Assembly: GCA_021733705.1 (NCBI GenBank)
Contig: JAIPKF010000004.1
Location: forward strand, 1-23,062
DNA length: 23,062 nucleotides
Source: Chthoniobacterales bacterium
GTDB taxonomy: Bacteria > Verrucomicrobiota > Verrucomicrobiia > Chthoniobacterales > UBA6821
Direction: 5' to 3'
The notes under the pieces are model-generated. The model did no database searches and was not told where the DNA came from. It worked only from the letters and a program-made list of their open reading frames with translations. Both the position numbers and the translations under genes were made by a program. Of this stretch, positions 15,862-23,062 are shown piece by piece; within the stretch, counting starts at the first letter, position 1; every line of letters starts with the position of its first letter.

Positions 15862-16752
15862 ATGGCATCACTAAAACTCATTCAAAAGCAACTCCAGCAA
15901 TCAGTACAACTCAGTTATGATACCTGGGTCTGTACTCCTAGGAACCTTCTTAAGCAACGCATCAAGAAAGCACCCCAAGGCGCTAGGAGAATTTCGGTAG
16001 CCATTCCTCACTGGAATCGAGGAGCCCTCATTCATCGTCCTCTTTGGAATATCGTCAATGATGAACGGATCGAAGAGATCGTGATTGTGGATGATGGATC
16101 CTCCGAACTAGAATTTTCCCTCTTAGTTCAGAATGTTGCTCGCTATGATCGACGCAAAGTCGTAACCATTCATCGTAGAGAAGAAAATCGAGGTGTTCTC
16201 TATACAAAAATGGAATGTATAGAAAAGACACGTGGCGCTTGGATGGTCTTACTCGATTCAGACAACACATTACTCCCTAGCTTTCTCGATGCTCTTACTA
16301 AACTTACTGTTTTGGACCCCAATATTTTTTATTGTTCTAATTGGGCTATCCCCTATTTTTCGTTTTTCCAAGTAGCAGGAGAGCTCATCGATTTTCAAAA
16401 AGCCTGCCTTTTGATCCAAGAGGGCACCTTAAAAAAAATATCCCTCCTCAATGATGGTAATTATTTTTTTCATAGAATGACCTACCTAGCTCAGCTAGGA
16501 GCTCTGCGAGATATCGGCAATGATGTTGCTGATGTTATTCTTGCCAATTACTACTGGCTTTCTAAAGGAGGAGCTTTAAAGGTGATGAACCATGCTCACT
16601 ACTTTCATCGTATCGACAGTTCTAGTTTTTGGATTCGCACAAGTAAAGAATCGCGAGAGCGTGTCATGACTCTCTTTCATCGATTAGAAAATAATCTTCC
16701 TTGGGACGATTCCTTTGCAAGAGATTATGGTTTTCTTGCAACACACCTTTGA
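15862..16752 (+). CDS. Family 2 glycosyltransferase
   Basis: It has 296 residues from ATG 15862; TTG 15841 would add seven. An unusual basic leader of about 40 residues precedes the GT-A core, which begins RRISVAIPHWNRGALIHRPL and continues with EEIVIVDDGSSELEF at about 69-83, REENRGVLYTKMECIEKTRG and the metal-binding WMVLLDSDNTLLPSFL near residue 130. YFHRIDSSSFWIRTSKE near the C-terminus resembles the C-terminal helix of GT2 enzymes. It starts 58 bases after gmd, across an AT-rich spacer. Specificity is unknown. Confidence 0.82.
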   Translation: MASLKLIQKQLQQSVQLSYDTWVCTPRNLLKQRIKKAPQGARRISVAIPHWNRGALIHRPLWNIVNDERIEEIVIVDDGSSELEFSLLVQNVARYDRRKVVTIHRREENRGVLYTKMECIEKTRGAWMVLLDSDNTLLPSFLDALTKLTVLDPNIFYCSNWAIPYFSFFQVAGELIDFQKACLLIQEGTLKKISLLNDGNYFFHRMTYLAQLGALRDIGNDVADVILANYYWLSKGGALKVMNHAHYFHRIDSSSFWIRTSKESRERVMTLFHRLENNLPWDDSFARDYGFLATHL

Positions 16753-16821
16753 TACCAGTAATTACCTAGGAATTTCCTCAGTTTTAGAGGTATCATCCAT
16801 TCTAAATACATATACAAATTA

Positions 16822-17499
16822 ATGAACAAAGCCTTTGTTATCAATCTCGACTCGGCAGAAAAAGAATTTCAGGAGGTGCAACAGGCCTTTCTTCTTTTTG
16901 GAATTGAGTGTGAACGGTTTGTTGTTACTCCTGATGGAAATAAACAAATAGGTTGCACAATAACGCATCTTGAGTTAATTGCTCATGCAAAAAAAAAGGG
17001 TTGGCCCTATTTGATTGTGATAGAGGATGATTGCACTGCTCGGGAAGCTCTTCAGGAGTGGCCAGCAATCTCTCGTTATCTACTCAATAATAGAGATCGA
17101 TGGGATATTTTTCTTGGTGGAGTACTCTATGTCCAACCCAAAAAACTTTATCTTGATTTCAAGAAGGAGACCTCTGCTTCACTAGAGATGATCGAATGTA
17201 GCCATGCTGTTACAGCACATTTTATTATTTATAACCAAAGCTCCTATGATCGACTCTTGCAGTGGTATGAACTTCCAGAGCCTCCTGAACAACGACCCAA
17301 CATCGATAATTTATTTGAACAATATCAGCTCAAGGTATGGACGACCTCCCCTGGAATCGCCTGGCAAAAACCACGACCTCAATCTGATTGGACTGCACAA
17401 TTTGAACATGCTGAAAATAAACTCCGTTATTTCAGTCAATCGTTGAGAAATTGTCTGAAATATCGTCTTTTAGGACGTTGGCTCAAAACGATACAGTAA
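16822..17499 (+). CDS. Family 25-like LPS glycosyltransferase
   Basis: This 225-residue protein has the GT25 pattern: MNKAFVINLDSAEKEFQEVQ at the start, then GCTITHLELIAHAKKKGWPY followed by LIVIEDDCT (roughly residues 44-75), then FLGGVLYVQPKKL. The G-C-x-x-S/T-H stretch and the EDD motif are characteristic of GT25 transferases, many of which add galactose or other sugars to lipooligosaccharide. ATSHA/VTAHFIIYN near residue 132 is the usual third block. The C-terminus is basic (LRNCLKYRLLGRWLKTIQ). The 69 bases before it contain a GATACC/GGTATC inverted pair (16751-16756 and 16789-16794) that could be a weak structure but lacks a T-run. Confidence 0.78.
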   Translation: MNKAFVINLDSAEKEFQEVQQAFLLFGIECERFVVTPDGNKQIGCTITHLELIAHAKKKGWPYLIVIEDDCTAREALQEWPAISRYLLNNRDRWDIFLGGVLYVQPKKLYLDFKKETSASLEMIECSHAVTAHFIIYNQSSYDRLLQWYELPEPPEQRPNIDNLFEQYQLKVWTTSPGIAWQKPRPQSDWTAQFEHAENKLRYFSQSLRNCLKYRLLGRWLKTIQ

Positions 17500-17529
17500 C
17501 TGTAATTTGATGACTGAATTAACATTATC

Positions 17530-18444
17530 ATGACCTTATTTCAAAAGTTATTATTTAAGTACCGACGCCATCTGAGTACTTATCGAGCAAAAGTCACAGT
17601 TCCCTATGATTTAACAGAGAATCAATGTCATCAGAAAATAAGGGAGGCACTTCACTCCAAGAAACCGTTTTTTTTAGGGCGTATTGGATGGACTGAGGCT
17701 GATGCCCTTGGTAGATGGATCACGGAAAAATCTGTTCCCGATAAGGTCAAAAAACCGCTTGCAGAGTGGTCTGGTGTATTTCCAGTTGATGATGGAGAAC
17801 TCAAAAAGTTTGAGTTCACTTATCGTGAAGCGCTCCCTCAAGCTGATATACTAGCATTTATCGATCCTCTAATCTGCTCACCAGCTGCTGCCTATCAAGG
17901 ATGGCTTTATAAGAAATATGCACCTCAGGCGCTCATTACATCTTTTCCCTCTTTAGAACCTTTTTTTTCTTTAGACCCGTGGTCTTGGGAACTTCGTGGG
18001 CTCAAGATCCTCATCGTTCATCCCTTTAAGGAATCGATCTTGAAACAATATGCAACGATGCGTGAAAAAATTTTTCTCAATCCAAAAATACTTCCTGAAT
18101 TTCGTTTAAAAGTCATTCAATCACCCCAAACTGTTCCTGGAGTATTAAAACAATATCCCTCCTGGTCAGATACGCTCGAAGCTTTAAAAATTGAGATTGA
18201 GCGAGAGGACTTTGATGTGGCAATCCTAGGTTGTGGAGCCTATGGATTCCCTTTAGCTGCCGAAGTGAAAAAAATGGGAAAAGTTGCCCTTCATTTGGGG
18301 GGAATAACCCAACTTTTTTTTGGCATTAAAGGACAGCGCTGGGACTCAGATCAACCTCATTATCGCTCCCTCATGACGGAAGCATGGTCTACTGCTCTTG
18401 AAGTAGAACATCCTCCAGGATTTGAAACCAGAGATTACTGGTGA
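17530..18444 (+). CDS. GT-D fold putative glycosyltransferase, copy 2
   Basis: This protein has 304 residues and is a paralogue of the gene at 11206, alignable along its whole length. Landmarks are FFLGRIGWTEADALG near 46-60, SGVFPVDDGELKKF, YQGWLYKKYAPQAL, LEPFFSLDPWSWELRGLKIL, IVHPFKESI, SPQTVPG, YPSWSDTLEALK, FDVAILGCGAYGFPLAAEV, LHLGGITQLFFGIKGQRW and a terminal RDYW. The glycine-rich GRIGWTEA loop and the G-C-G-A-Y-G segment look like the nucleotide-sugar-binding parts of the fold. It starts at ATG 17530, with a short AT-rich spacer after the GT25-like gene. Two diverged copies in one cluster suggest two related transfer steps. It is the last + strand gene before the GC-rich element. Confidence 0.7.
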   Translation: MTLFQKLLFKYRRHLSTYRAKVTVPYDLTENQCHQKIREALHSKKPFFLGRIGWTEADALGRWITEKSVPDKVKKPLAEWSGVFPVDDGELKKFEFTYREALPQADILAFIDPLICSPAAAYQGWLYKKYAPQALITSFPSLEPFFSLDPWSWELRGLKILIVHPFKESILKQYATMREKIFLNPKILPEFRLKVIQSPQTVPGVLKQYPSWSDTLEALKIEIEREDFDVAILGCGAYGFPLAAEVKKMGKVALHLGGITQLFFGIKGQRWDSDQPHYRSLMTEAWSTALEVEHPPGFETRDYW

Positions 18445-18486
18445 TATCTGTCTGGGCCCACATGGGATAGTCTGTCAGTTAGTTCA

Positions 18487-18514
18487 TTAACTTGCATATT
18501 TCATACTGATCGTG
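18487..18514 (-). repeat. Inverted partial copy of the 190-217 motif
   Basis: Read on the minus strand, this stretch holds the 11-base core GTATGAAATAT (18496-18506 in + coordinates) followed by GCAAGTTAA. It matches 190-217 at 22 of 28 positions by hand alignment. It lies at the edge of the GC-rich segment, as an element end might. Confidence 0.4.
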
Positions 18515-18550
18515 ACGAGGAGACCGCGAAGGCTGATGGGGGCACCACTG

Positions 18551-18566
18551 GCGGTCGGGAGACCGC
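18551..18566. other. Perfect hairpin, GCGGTC stem
   Basis: GCGGTC and GACCGC pair perfectly around a GGGA tetraloop. The stem is six GC-rich base pairs. It is not followed by a T-run on either strand, so it is not a standard intrinsic terminator. Confidence 0.6.
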
Positions 18567-18575
18567 GGGGGGACT

Positions 18576-18598
18576 CCCTTTAGGCAGCCCTGAAAGGG
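18576..18598. other. Bulged nine-base-pair hairpin
   Basis: CCCTTT (18576-18581) pairs with AAAGGG (18593-18598), and AGG (18582-18584) pairs with CCT (18589-18591), leaving G 18592 as a bulge and CAGC as the loop. There is no T-run after it. Together with the hairpin at 18551 it forms a tandem stem-loop unit. Confidence 0.6.
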
Positions 18599-18750
18599 CG
18601 AGACGAGCGGGAGCGAGCGAGTCAACGTAGACACGTATTTTAACGCAAGCCTGTAGAGTAATATTGTCCAAGTCAAGACACGAGCCTAACGCATCATCCA
18701 TCTGACTTCCCGGCTTTCGCAGTAGATCAATATAAGATATGCAGATTAGT

Positions 18751-19434
18751 CTAATACGAGGTCAGAAAATTTTTAATTATTCTTCCAACTCTCAGCACAG
18801 GTTTGAGATGATTGCGAACAAATATAGAGGCTCCATTACGGATTGTAGGATCCTCATAAATGAGTTTCCATTCTTTATCTTCAAGCAATTCCCGATGTAC
18901 CCTATTATTTTTAAATGCACGAAATACATCATCAAGCATGAGGCATTGAACCCGATCTTTTACTATCCTAAATTCATCGTACGCGCAAAACTCTCCCCCA
19001 TCTATAAGACACACATCAAAGCTTTCATCATTAGATTCGAGGTATCCCGATTCTATATTTTTTAAAAATTCAATATCTTGCTTCCACCAACTGCTTACCT
19101 GCTCATAGGAAAATTGCAGCTTATTGAAACATGATTGCCAAATATCATGATCAAAATCGGAAATGGTTAAAGAAGCTAATGAAATTGTTGAATCACATAT
19201 ATTCTTTACCCATGGATAGTCTTTCGTATTTCTAATTAATTTTTTAAAACGCTCCGGATTAGATTCCAAACAAACAAGTTTTGGATTACTTGCTCTCGAT
19301 AATGCTGCTATAAGAACCTGCGTGGAACCATCTCCATTAAAAGATCCTATTTCAAGACAAGAAGTAAATTTATAGTCTCGAATTGTTGAATAGATGGCTT
19401 TCCCAAATGAATCATTTAATAATATTTCTGCCAT
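18751..19434 (-). CDS. Class I SAM-dependent methyltransferase (putative)
   Basis: This 227-residue protein has a Rossmann-type S-adenosylmethionine-binding pattern: motif I CLEIGSFNGDGSTQVLIAAL at about 30-49, the acidic end of strand 2 in LVCLESNPERFKKL at 63-76, and a later DVCLIDGGEFCAYDEF strand near 139-154. LMLDDVFRAFKNNRVHREL resembles the family often found in glycan clusters, where the enzymes methylate sugar hydroxyls or cap chains. The start is ATG at 19432-19434, with AGGAA six bases upstream on the minus strand. It is the only minus-strand gene inside the glycan genes and faces the + strand GT-D gene across the GC-rich segment. The substrate is unknown. Confidence 0.72.
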   Translation of the reverse strand: MAEILLNDSFGKAIYSTIRDYKFTSCLEIGSFNGDGSTQVLIAALSRASNPKLVCLESNPERFKKLIRNTKDYPWVKNICDSTISLASLTISDFDHDIWQSCFNKLQFSYEQVSSWWKQDIEFLKNIESGYLESNDESFDVCLIDGGEFCAYDEFRIVKDRVQCLMLDDVFRAFKNNRVHRELLEDKEWKLIYEDPTIRNGASIFVRNHLKPVLRVGRIIKNFLTSY

Positions 19435-19481
19435 CTGTCATTCCTATCAATAATATTCGACTGATTCAAATATAATTAAAA

Positions 19482-21779
19482 GTGATCATAAAATCTATAT
19501 TACCATTTCGAAATATCATCTTACATGGGCTCTCTTTCTTAATACGTCTTCCCTTCCTATTAATCTCCTTTCTTATAGGTTGGGTTCATGACAAACCATG
19601 CTGGACCCTATCAGTGAATATGGAAGGATTTGGTTCAAAAAAAAGTGGAAATGTAGGTGACTATATCGAGCCCTTACTCTCTGCTTGGGCACAGTATATT
19701 CCTTGGAGCCCTTTAATAATCTACTCTACAAAATATAACTATTATATTCTTTCAAGAAAGCTTTCGCTATTAAGTCGATTAAAACATGTACTTCTCGAAT
19801 CAGAGGAGCAAATAAATTTTTTGAAAAAGAAATCCGATCTTTTATTTTGTCCCTACGGTAAGATATCCCCGCTTCCTCCACAAAATCGCATTATTTGTCA
19901 GTTTTTTGAAATACAGGATTATTTTTTTCCAGAACTCTTTTCGCTCAAGGAGCTCTCAATGCGCCGTAATAATTACCGTAATGCACTTGCTTTTGCTGAA
20001 CATCTTATTGTCCCTTCTGAATTTGTTAAAAAATCCATCTGTACATCTTTTCTATTCCCAAAAGAACGTGTCTCCGTTGCTCCTCTTCCAGTTGCCCCTT
20101 TAGCAAAAAAGGCTATTCCTCCGCATCAATTCAATGATAGAGATTTTTCATTTATCTATTATCCATCTAACAATAAAATTCACAAAAACCATCAACGCCT
20201 TTTTCTTGCTATCTTGGAATTAATGAAAGATGGATGGCAAGGATATCTTGTATGTAGTGGCGATAGAGAAAAATCAGGTGTTGCGTTGGAGGCTTTAGCT
20301 CAGCAAATTGGAATTGAGAAGCGTTTTATTGATCTCGCAAAAATTTCTGCAGAAGAAACTTCATGGCTTTATAAGAGTGCAGTTCTCATGGTTTTTCCAA
20401 GTCTTTTTGAAGATTATGGTTTACCAATTTTAGAAGCATTTGAGGCTGGGCTTCCTATTATTTGTTCAGGAGTTACTAGTCTTCCCGAATTAGGTGGTGA
20501 AGCTGTTTTATATTTTAATCCCTTTGATGCACATGATATTGCAGAAAAAATTAAGCTTTTGTGGGTAAATGAGGCGATGCAATCAAGACTATCTGCCCAA
20601 GGAAAGGAAAGGGGGAGATTATTTTCTAGAAAAAAAAGTATTAAGTGTTACTACACTATTTTTAATCGCGCGGTTCAGGAAATCGGAATTAAAGAACGAA
20701 ATTCTAATAAATACTCACTTCCTTATCTAAACTTGGAGCAAGCAGAGATCCTTTACCGAGAAAGTGCACACCATGAAATCCGATCTCATATTCCATCAAG
20801 ACAACACTGGTTTAACTCTGATGATGTATTTCATGGAAAAAATCATGAAAAATTTTTTGATATAAAACATGTTCCACCTGTCGATCTTACTTTGAGTAGA
20901 GAAAAAAATTTACTGCCAATCCATTTCTTTACTATTGTCTACAATGGAATGCCATTCATTCAAAGACATGTAAATCTTTTCAAACAGTTACCCTGCCAAT
21001 GGCATTGGCATATTATAGAAGGAGCAGCAGAGCTCGAAGGAGATACTTCTTGGAGCTTGGCACAAGGAGGTAAACTACCGGTGCAGACGGATGTGCTTAG
21101 CAATGATGGTACTACTGAATATATTGATCAATTACTGCAACATTTTCCTAAAAATATTACCTGCTATCGCAACCAACGCAGATGGCACGGTAAATTAGAG
21201 ATGATTTCTGCTCCATTGAAAAATCTGCCTGATGATATTCTTTTATGGGAAATCGATGTGGATGAATTTTGGACTTCTAATCAAATCATAAGCCTCAATA
21301 ACCATTTTTGTAATGCACCAGACCGCACAGCCGCAGCTTTTTACTGCCGTTTTTTCGTTGGCCCCAAACACATAGCTGATAATATTGGTTACTATGGGAA
21401 TCAGGAATGGAGAAGGGTATGGAGATATCGCAGAGGTGATTTTTGGGCAAGCCATGAACCACCTTCTTTATTACGCACGCTCGACTCTCCAATACCACAA
21501 GATGTCATGAACATTCATCCCTTTTCACCAGATGAGATGTGGTGGTCTGGATTGGTATTTGATCATTTTGCTTATGTGAATGAAGAACAAGTACGGTTTA
21601 AGGAATCTTATTATGGTTATCATGGTGCTGTGGAAGGCTGGAAAAAAATGATTGCCTCTACTGATCATGAAGTTTTTATTCCACCGTATCTTCGATGGAT
21701 CAAAGATCCTATCTGGGCTTTATGTGACTCAACCCAAGACGCTCTAAGAGATTTTGGAGATTCATTTGGATTCCAATAA
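19482..21779 (+). CDS. Two-domain glycosyltransferase: GT4 fused to a GT-A-like domain
   Basis: This large protein of 765 residues combines two transferase-like halves. A hydrophobic segment at residues 11-34 may anchor it. Residues about 40-400 form a GT-B family 4 enzyme: NVGDYIEPL near 57-65, FIYYPSNNKIHKNHQRL at 224-240, LVCSGDR, and the EX7E motif EDYGLPILE at 310-318 followed by VTSLPELGGEAVLYF. After a linker, residues about 478-765 begin HFFTIVYNGMPFIQRHVNLF and contain a DVDEF acidic motif at 592-596, resembling a GT-A transferase or a GT2-like domain of unknown donor. The start is GTG at 19482, 47 bases from the divergent methyltransferase start. The C-terminal 71 bases overlap hemQ tail to tail. 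A bifunctional polymerase-like or chain-extending role is plausible but not shown. Confidence 0.78.
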   Translation: MIIKSILPFRNIILHGLSFLIRLPFLLISFLIGWVHDKPCWTLSVNMEGFGSKKSGNVGDYIEPLLSAWAQYIPWSPLIIYSTKYNYYILSRKLSLLSRLKHVLLESEEQINFLKKKSDLLFCPYGKISPLPPQNRIICQFFEIQDYFFPELFSLKELSMRRNNYRNALAFAEHLIVPSEFVKKSICTSFLFPKERVSVAPLPVAPLAKKAIPPHQFNDRDFSFIYYPSNNKIHKNHQRLFLAILELMKDGWQGYLVCSGDREKSGVALEALAQQIGIEKRFIDLAKISAEETSWLYKSAVLMVFPSLFEDYGLPILEAFEAGLPIICSGVTSLPELGGEAVLYFNPFDAHDIAEKIKLLWVNEAMQSRLSAQGKERGRLFSRKKSIKCYYTIFNRAVQEIGIKERNSNKYSLPYLNLEQAEILYRESAHHEIRSHIPSRQHWFNSDDVFHGKNHEKFFDIKHVPPVDLTLSREKNLLPIHFFTIVYNGMPFIQRHVNLFKQLPCQWHWHIIEGAAELEGDTSWSLAQGGKLPVQTDVLSNDGTTEYIDQLLQHFPKNITCYRNQRRWHGKLEMISAPLKNLPDDILLWEIDVDEFWTSNQIISLNNHFCNAPDRTAAAFYCRFFVGPKHIADNIGYYGNQEWRRVWRYRRGDFWASHEPPSLLRTLDSPIPQDVMNIHPFSPDEMWWSGLVFDHFAYVNEEQVRFKESYYGYHGAVEGWKKMIASTDHEVFIPPYLRWIKDPIWALCDSTQDALRDFGDSFGFQ

Positions 21780-22560
21780 AAAACTCTCCAAACTCAGCAT
21801 ATTTCACGCTCACTTCATCAAAGCGCATTTCGTAAACAATTTCTTTAATGGAACTCGTTGTCTTGGCGAAAAGAGAGACCCCCCATTCTTGATCATCGAG
21901 TCCTGTGGAACCAGTAATGAACTGACGCACGCGTCCTGCATAGCCCCTTCCCACCAAAGCGTGGCCCTGCATGAGTTTCTTTCGCTCTTCGAGAGAGAGG
22001 GCATACCAGTTTTGACCAGGGTTACGACGCTTCGACATCGGATAGAAACAGAAGACAGGCCACTCTGTGGATTCAGGAAGTTCTGGATAAAGGCGATCCT
22101 GGATATATTTTGAAATGCGATCGCGAAAAGCCTGCATTTTTTCTTCGAATGCAGGCATCCTTGCATCAATTCCCTCCTCGTGTTCGAGCTTCGCTGCATA
22201 TTCCTCATCATTCATCCCATATTCGCTACGTTCCGTCATTGAAAGCCATGAGAAGGTTGGGACCAAGACGCCATGGCCTAAAGAGTGTTCTAATTTTTTG
22301 GCAGCTTGATCTAAAACATCGAGATCTGGGGTAATCAACATAAAACCGAGATCGGCCTTAGGAGTTACCATACTAAAGCTAAGGAGTTGTGTGGTAGCAA
22401 TTCCCTGGATCTCTTCAATGACCTTCTTGAATGCTCTTAGCCGCACTTCTTGCTCCTCTTGGTTGAAATAATCCCATACAGAATGATCAACTCTAAAAAA
22501 AAGATGAAGAACATGGTGTCCCTCAGTGGGGAGAATAGGCGGAGAGGATCGATGATGCAT
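21709..22560 (-). CDS. hemQ: Coproheme decarboxylase (HemQ/ChdC)
   Basis: It is the last enzyme of the coproporphyrin-dependent heme pathway and decarboxylates coproheme to heme b using peroxide. From ATG (22558-22560) it has 283 residues. The C-terminal half is diagnostic: FCFYPMSKRR carries the catalytic Tyr 173, Met 175 and Lys 177 of the Y-P-M-x-K motif. The proximal heme ligand His 200 follows in QGHALVGRGYAGRVRQFITG, exactly 27 residues after the tyrosine as in known enzymes, then STGLDDQEWGVSLFAK and VYEMRFDEVSVKYAEFG. The N-terminal half has the ferredoxin-like strand VLHLFFRVDHSVW. A TTG start at 22629 would add 23 residues and leave only 20 bases to the divergent GT9 gene. It is unrelated to glycan synthesis and may mark the cluster edge. 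Its 3' end overlaps the glycosyltransferase by 71 bases. Confidence 0.93.
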   Translation of the reverse strand: MHHRSSPPILPTEGHHVLHLFFRVDHSVWDYFNQEEQEVRLRAFKKVIEEIQGIATTQLLSFSMVTPKADLGFMLITPDLDVLDQAAKKLEHSLGHGVLVPTFSWLSMTERSEYGMNDEEYAAKLEHEEGIDARMPAFEEKMQAFRDRISKYIQDRLYPELPESTEWPVFCFYPMSKRRNPGQNWYALSLEERKKLMQGHALVGRGYAGRVRQFITGSTGLDDQEWGVSLFAKTTSSIKEIVYEMRFDEVSVKYAEFGEFFIGIQMNLQNLLERLGLSHIKPR

Positions 22561-22649
22561 TGTTACATGGATGAAATGACTTGTGTCGTTGTGAGCAGCA
22601 GTGTAGAGATCCAAGTCCTCTTGCGTCAAAACAAGAATGAACCATTACT

Positions 22650-23062
22650 ATGAAATTACTTATCATTCGAAACGATAACATTGGTGATCTTGTCTGCACC
22701 ACCCCTTTGATCCAAGTATTACATAAGGCCTATCCCAAGGCTACGATCGATCTTCTTGGCAATTCTTATAACATTTCCATCCTGAAATATGATTCCCGTC
22801 TATCACATCTTTGGTCCTATTCCAAAGCAAAACACCTTCATGGTTTCCTGAAAAAATTTCATGCATGGATGGATAAAACAGCTCTCCTACTAAGACTCCG
22901 GCTACAGCGTTATGATGTTATCATTATTGCAGTTCCTGTTTTTAACGAAAGAACTACAAAAATAGCCGGCTGGATTGCTCCAAAAATTATATATGGAGCG
23001 ATGCCAGAACAACCTTTGAGATCAAAACTCCCCAAAAACTATCATCCTGTCACCATCGATCA
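22650..23062 (+). CDS. Family 9 glycosyltransferase (heptosyltransferase-like), partial
   Basis: The gene starts at ATG 22650 and runs off the window after 137 complete codons, still open. The N-terminus, MKLLIIRNDNIGDLVCTTPL followed by IQVLHKAYPKATIDLLGNS, is the signature of GT9 enzymes, which transfer heptose from ADP-heptose in LPS core synthesis. YDVIIIAVPVFNERTTKIAGW near residue 90 corresponds to the second strand region. It is divergent from hemQ, with 89 bases between the preferred starts, a likely shared promoter zone. Which acceptor it serves cannot be told from the fragment. Confidence 0.88.
   Translation, partial: MKLLIIRNDNIGDLVCTTPLIQVLHKAYPKATIDLLGNSYNISILKYDSRLSHLWSYSKAKHLHGFLKKFHAWMDKTALLLRLRLQRYDVIIIAVPVFNERTTKIAGWIAPKIIYGAMPEQPLRSKLPKNYHPVTID

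Larger units (their letters stand above)
18445..18750. other. GC-rich structured non-coding segment
   Basis: This gap between two convergent genes has base composition unlike its neighbours between about 18510 and 18620. It contains two strong hairpins (18551-18566 and 18576-18598), a direct ten-base repeat GGAGACCGCG (18519-18528 and 18558-18567), and a GAGCG-rich run after the second hairpin. Two minus-strand open frames of about 65 codons cross it but show no recognisable protein pattern. At 18487-18514 lies the inverted partial match to 190-217. It could be an insertion-element remnant, a structured RNA, or a convergent terminator region. I cannot name it. Confidence 0.55.

Noticed and set aside
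16751..16794. GATACC/GGTATC inverted pair as a terminator
   Set aside because: The stem is six bases with a 32-base loop and no T-run; too weak to call.
18684..18690. Integron attC-like core (GCCTAAC)
   Set aside because: No matching GTTRRRY partner lies at a suitable distance, and no integrase or cassette structure is present.
18479..18701. Two overlapping minus-strand ORFs of about 65 codons
   Set aside because: Both cover the GC-rich hairpin segment, where stop codons are rare by composition; no protein pattern or ribosome site is visible.
21754..22653. Plus-strand ORFs antisense to hemQ
   Set aside because: They are shadows of a strongly conserved enzyme on the other strand, with no family features of their own.

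Overview
The window is most of a surface-polysaccharide (O-antigen type) biosynthesis and export locus from a Gram-negative-like bacterium. It closes with a coproheme decarboxylase gene (hemQ/chdC) and the start of a heptosyltransferase-type (GT9) gene. An ABC-type O-antigen exporter and a GT9 enzyme imply an outer membrane with LPS. HemQ is typical of Firmicutes and Actinobacteria but also occurs in some diderm lineages, including Planctomycetes/Verrucomicrobia relatives. That combination, with AT-leaning coding sequence, makes a PVC-group or similar diderm plausible. This is inference; there is no rRNA or other marker here.

Layout. (1) 1-274: non-coding leader. (2) 275-2821: exporter permease (Wzm-like) and ATPase (Wzt-like). 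They are separated by a cassette holding a small four-helix-bundle (S23/IVP-type) gene bracketed by inverted heptanucleotide arrays. The ATPase carries an unusual C-terminal domain that reads as a degenerate Uma2/DUF820 nuclease fold instead of the usual Wzt sugar-binding domain. (3) 2821-10015: a 3,6-dideoxyhexose module: a frameshifted GT2, an SDR likely to be CDP-paratose synthase, CDP-tyvelose 2-epimerase, another GT2, then rfbF, rfbG and rfbH. Together these would make CDP-glucose, CDP-4-keto-6-deoxyglucose, the 3,6-dideoxy intermediate, CDP-paratose and CDP-tyvelose. The RfbI-type reductase partner of RfbH is not in the window. (4) 10027-18444: a block of varied glycosyltransferases (GT2, two GT-D-like paralogues, two GT-A-like proteins with acidic motifs, GT4, GT25-like) plus a GDP-mannose 4,6-dehydratase, all on the + strand. 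A second, larger heptanucleotide array sits before the first GT-D-like gene. (5) 18445-18750: a GC-rich, strongly structured non-coding segment unlike its surroundings. (6) 18751-22560: a minus-strand methyltransferase, a 765-residue two-domain glycosyltransferase, and hemQ on the minus strand overlapping it tail to tail. (7) 22650-end: partial GT9 gene.

How it works together: cytoplasmic enzymes make CDP-tyvelose and a GDP-6-deoxyhexose intermediate, the glycosyltransferases assemble the glycan on a lipid carrier, and the ABC transporter exports the finished chain. The most interesting points are the Wzt-Uma2-like fusion, the repeat-bracketed four-helix-bundle cassette splitting wzm from wzt, the GT2 frameshift at a G-run, and a structured GC-rich element whose flank has an inverted partial copy near the other end of the cluster.
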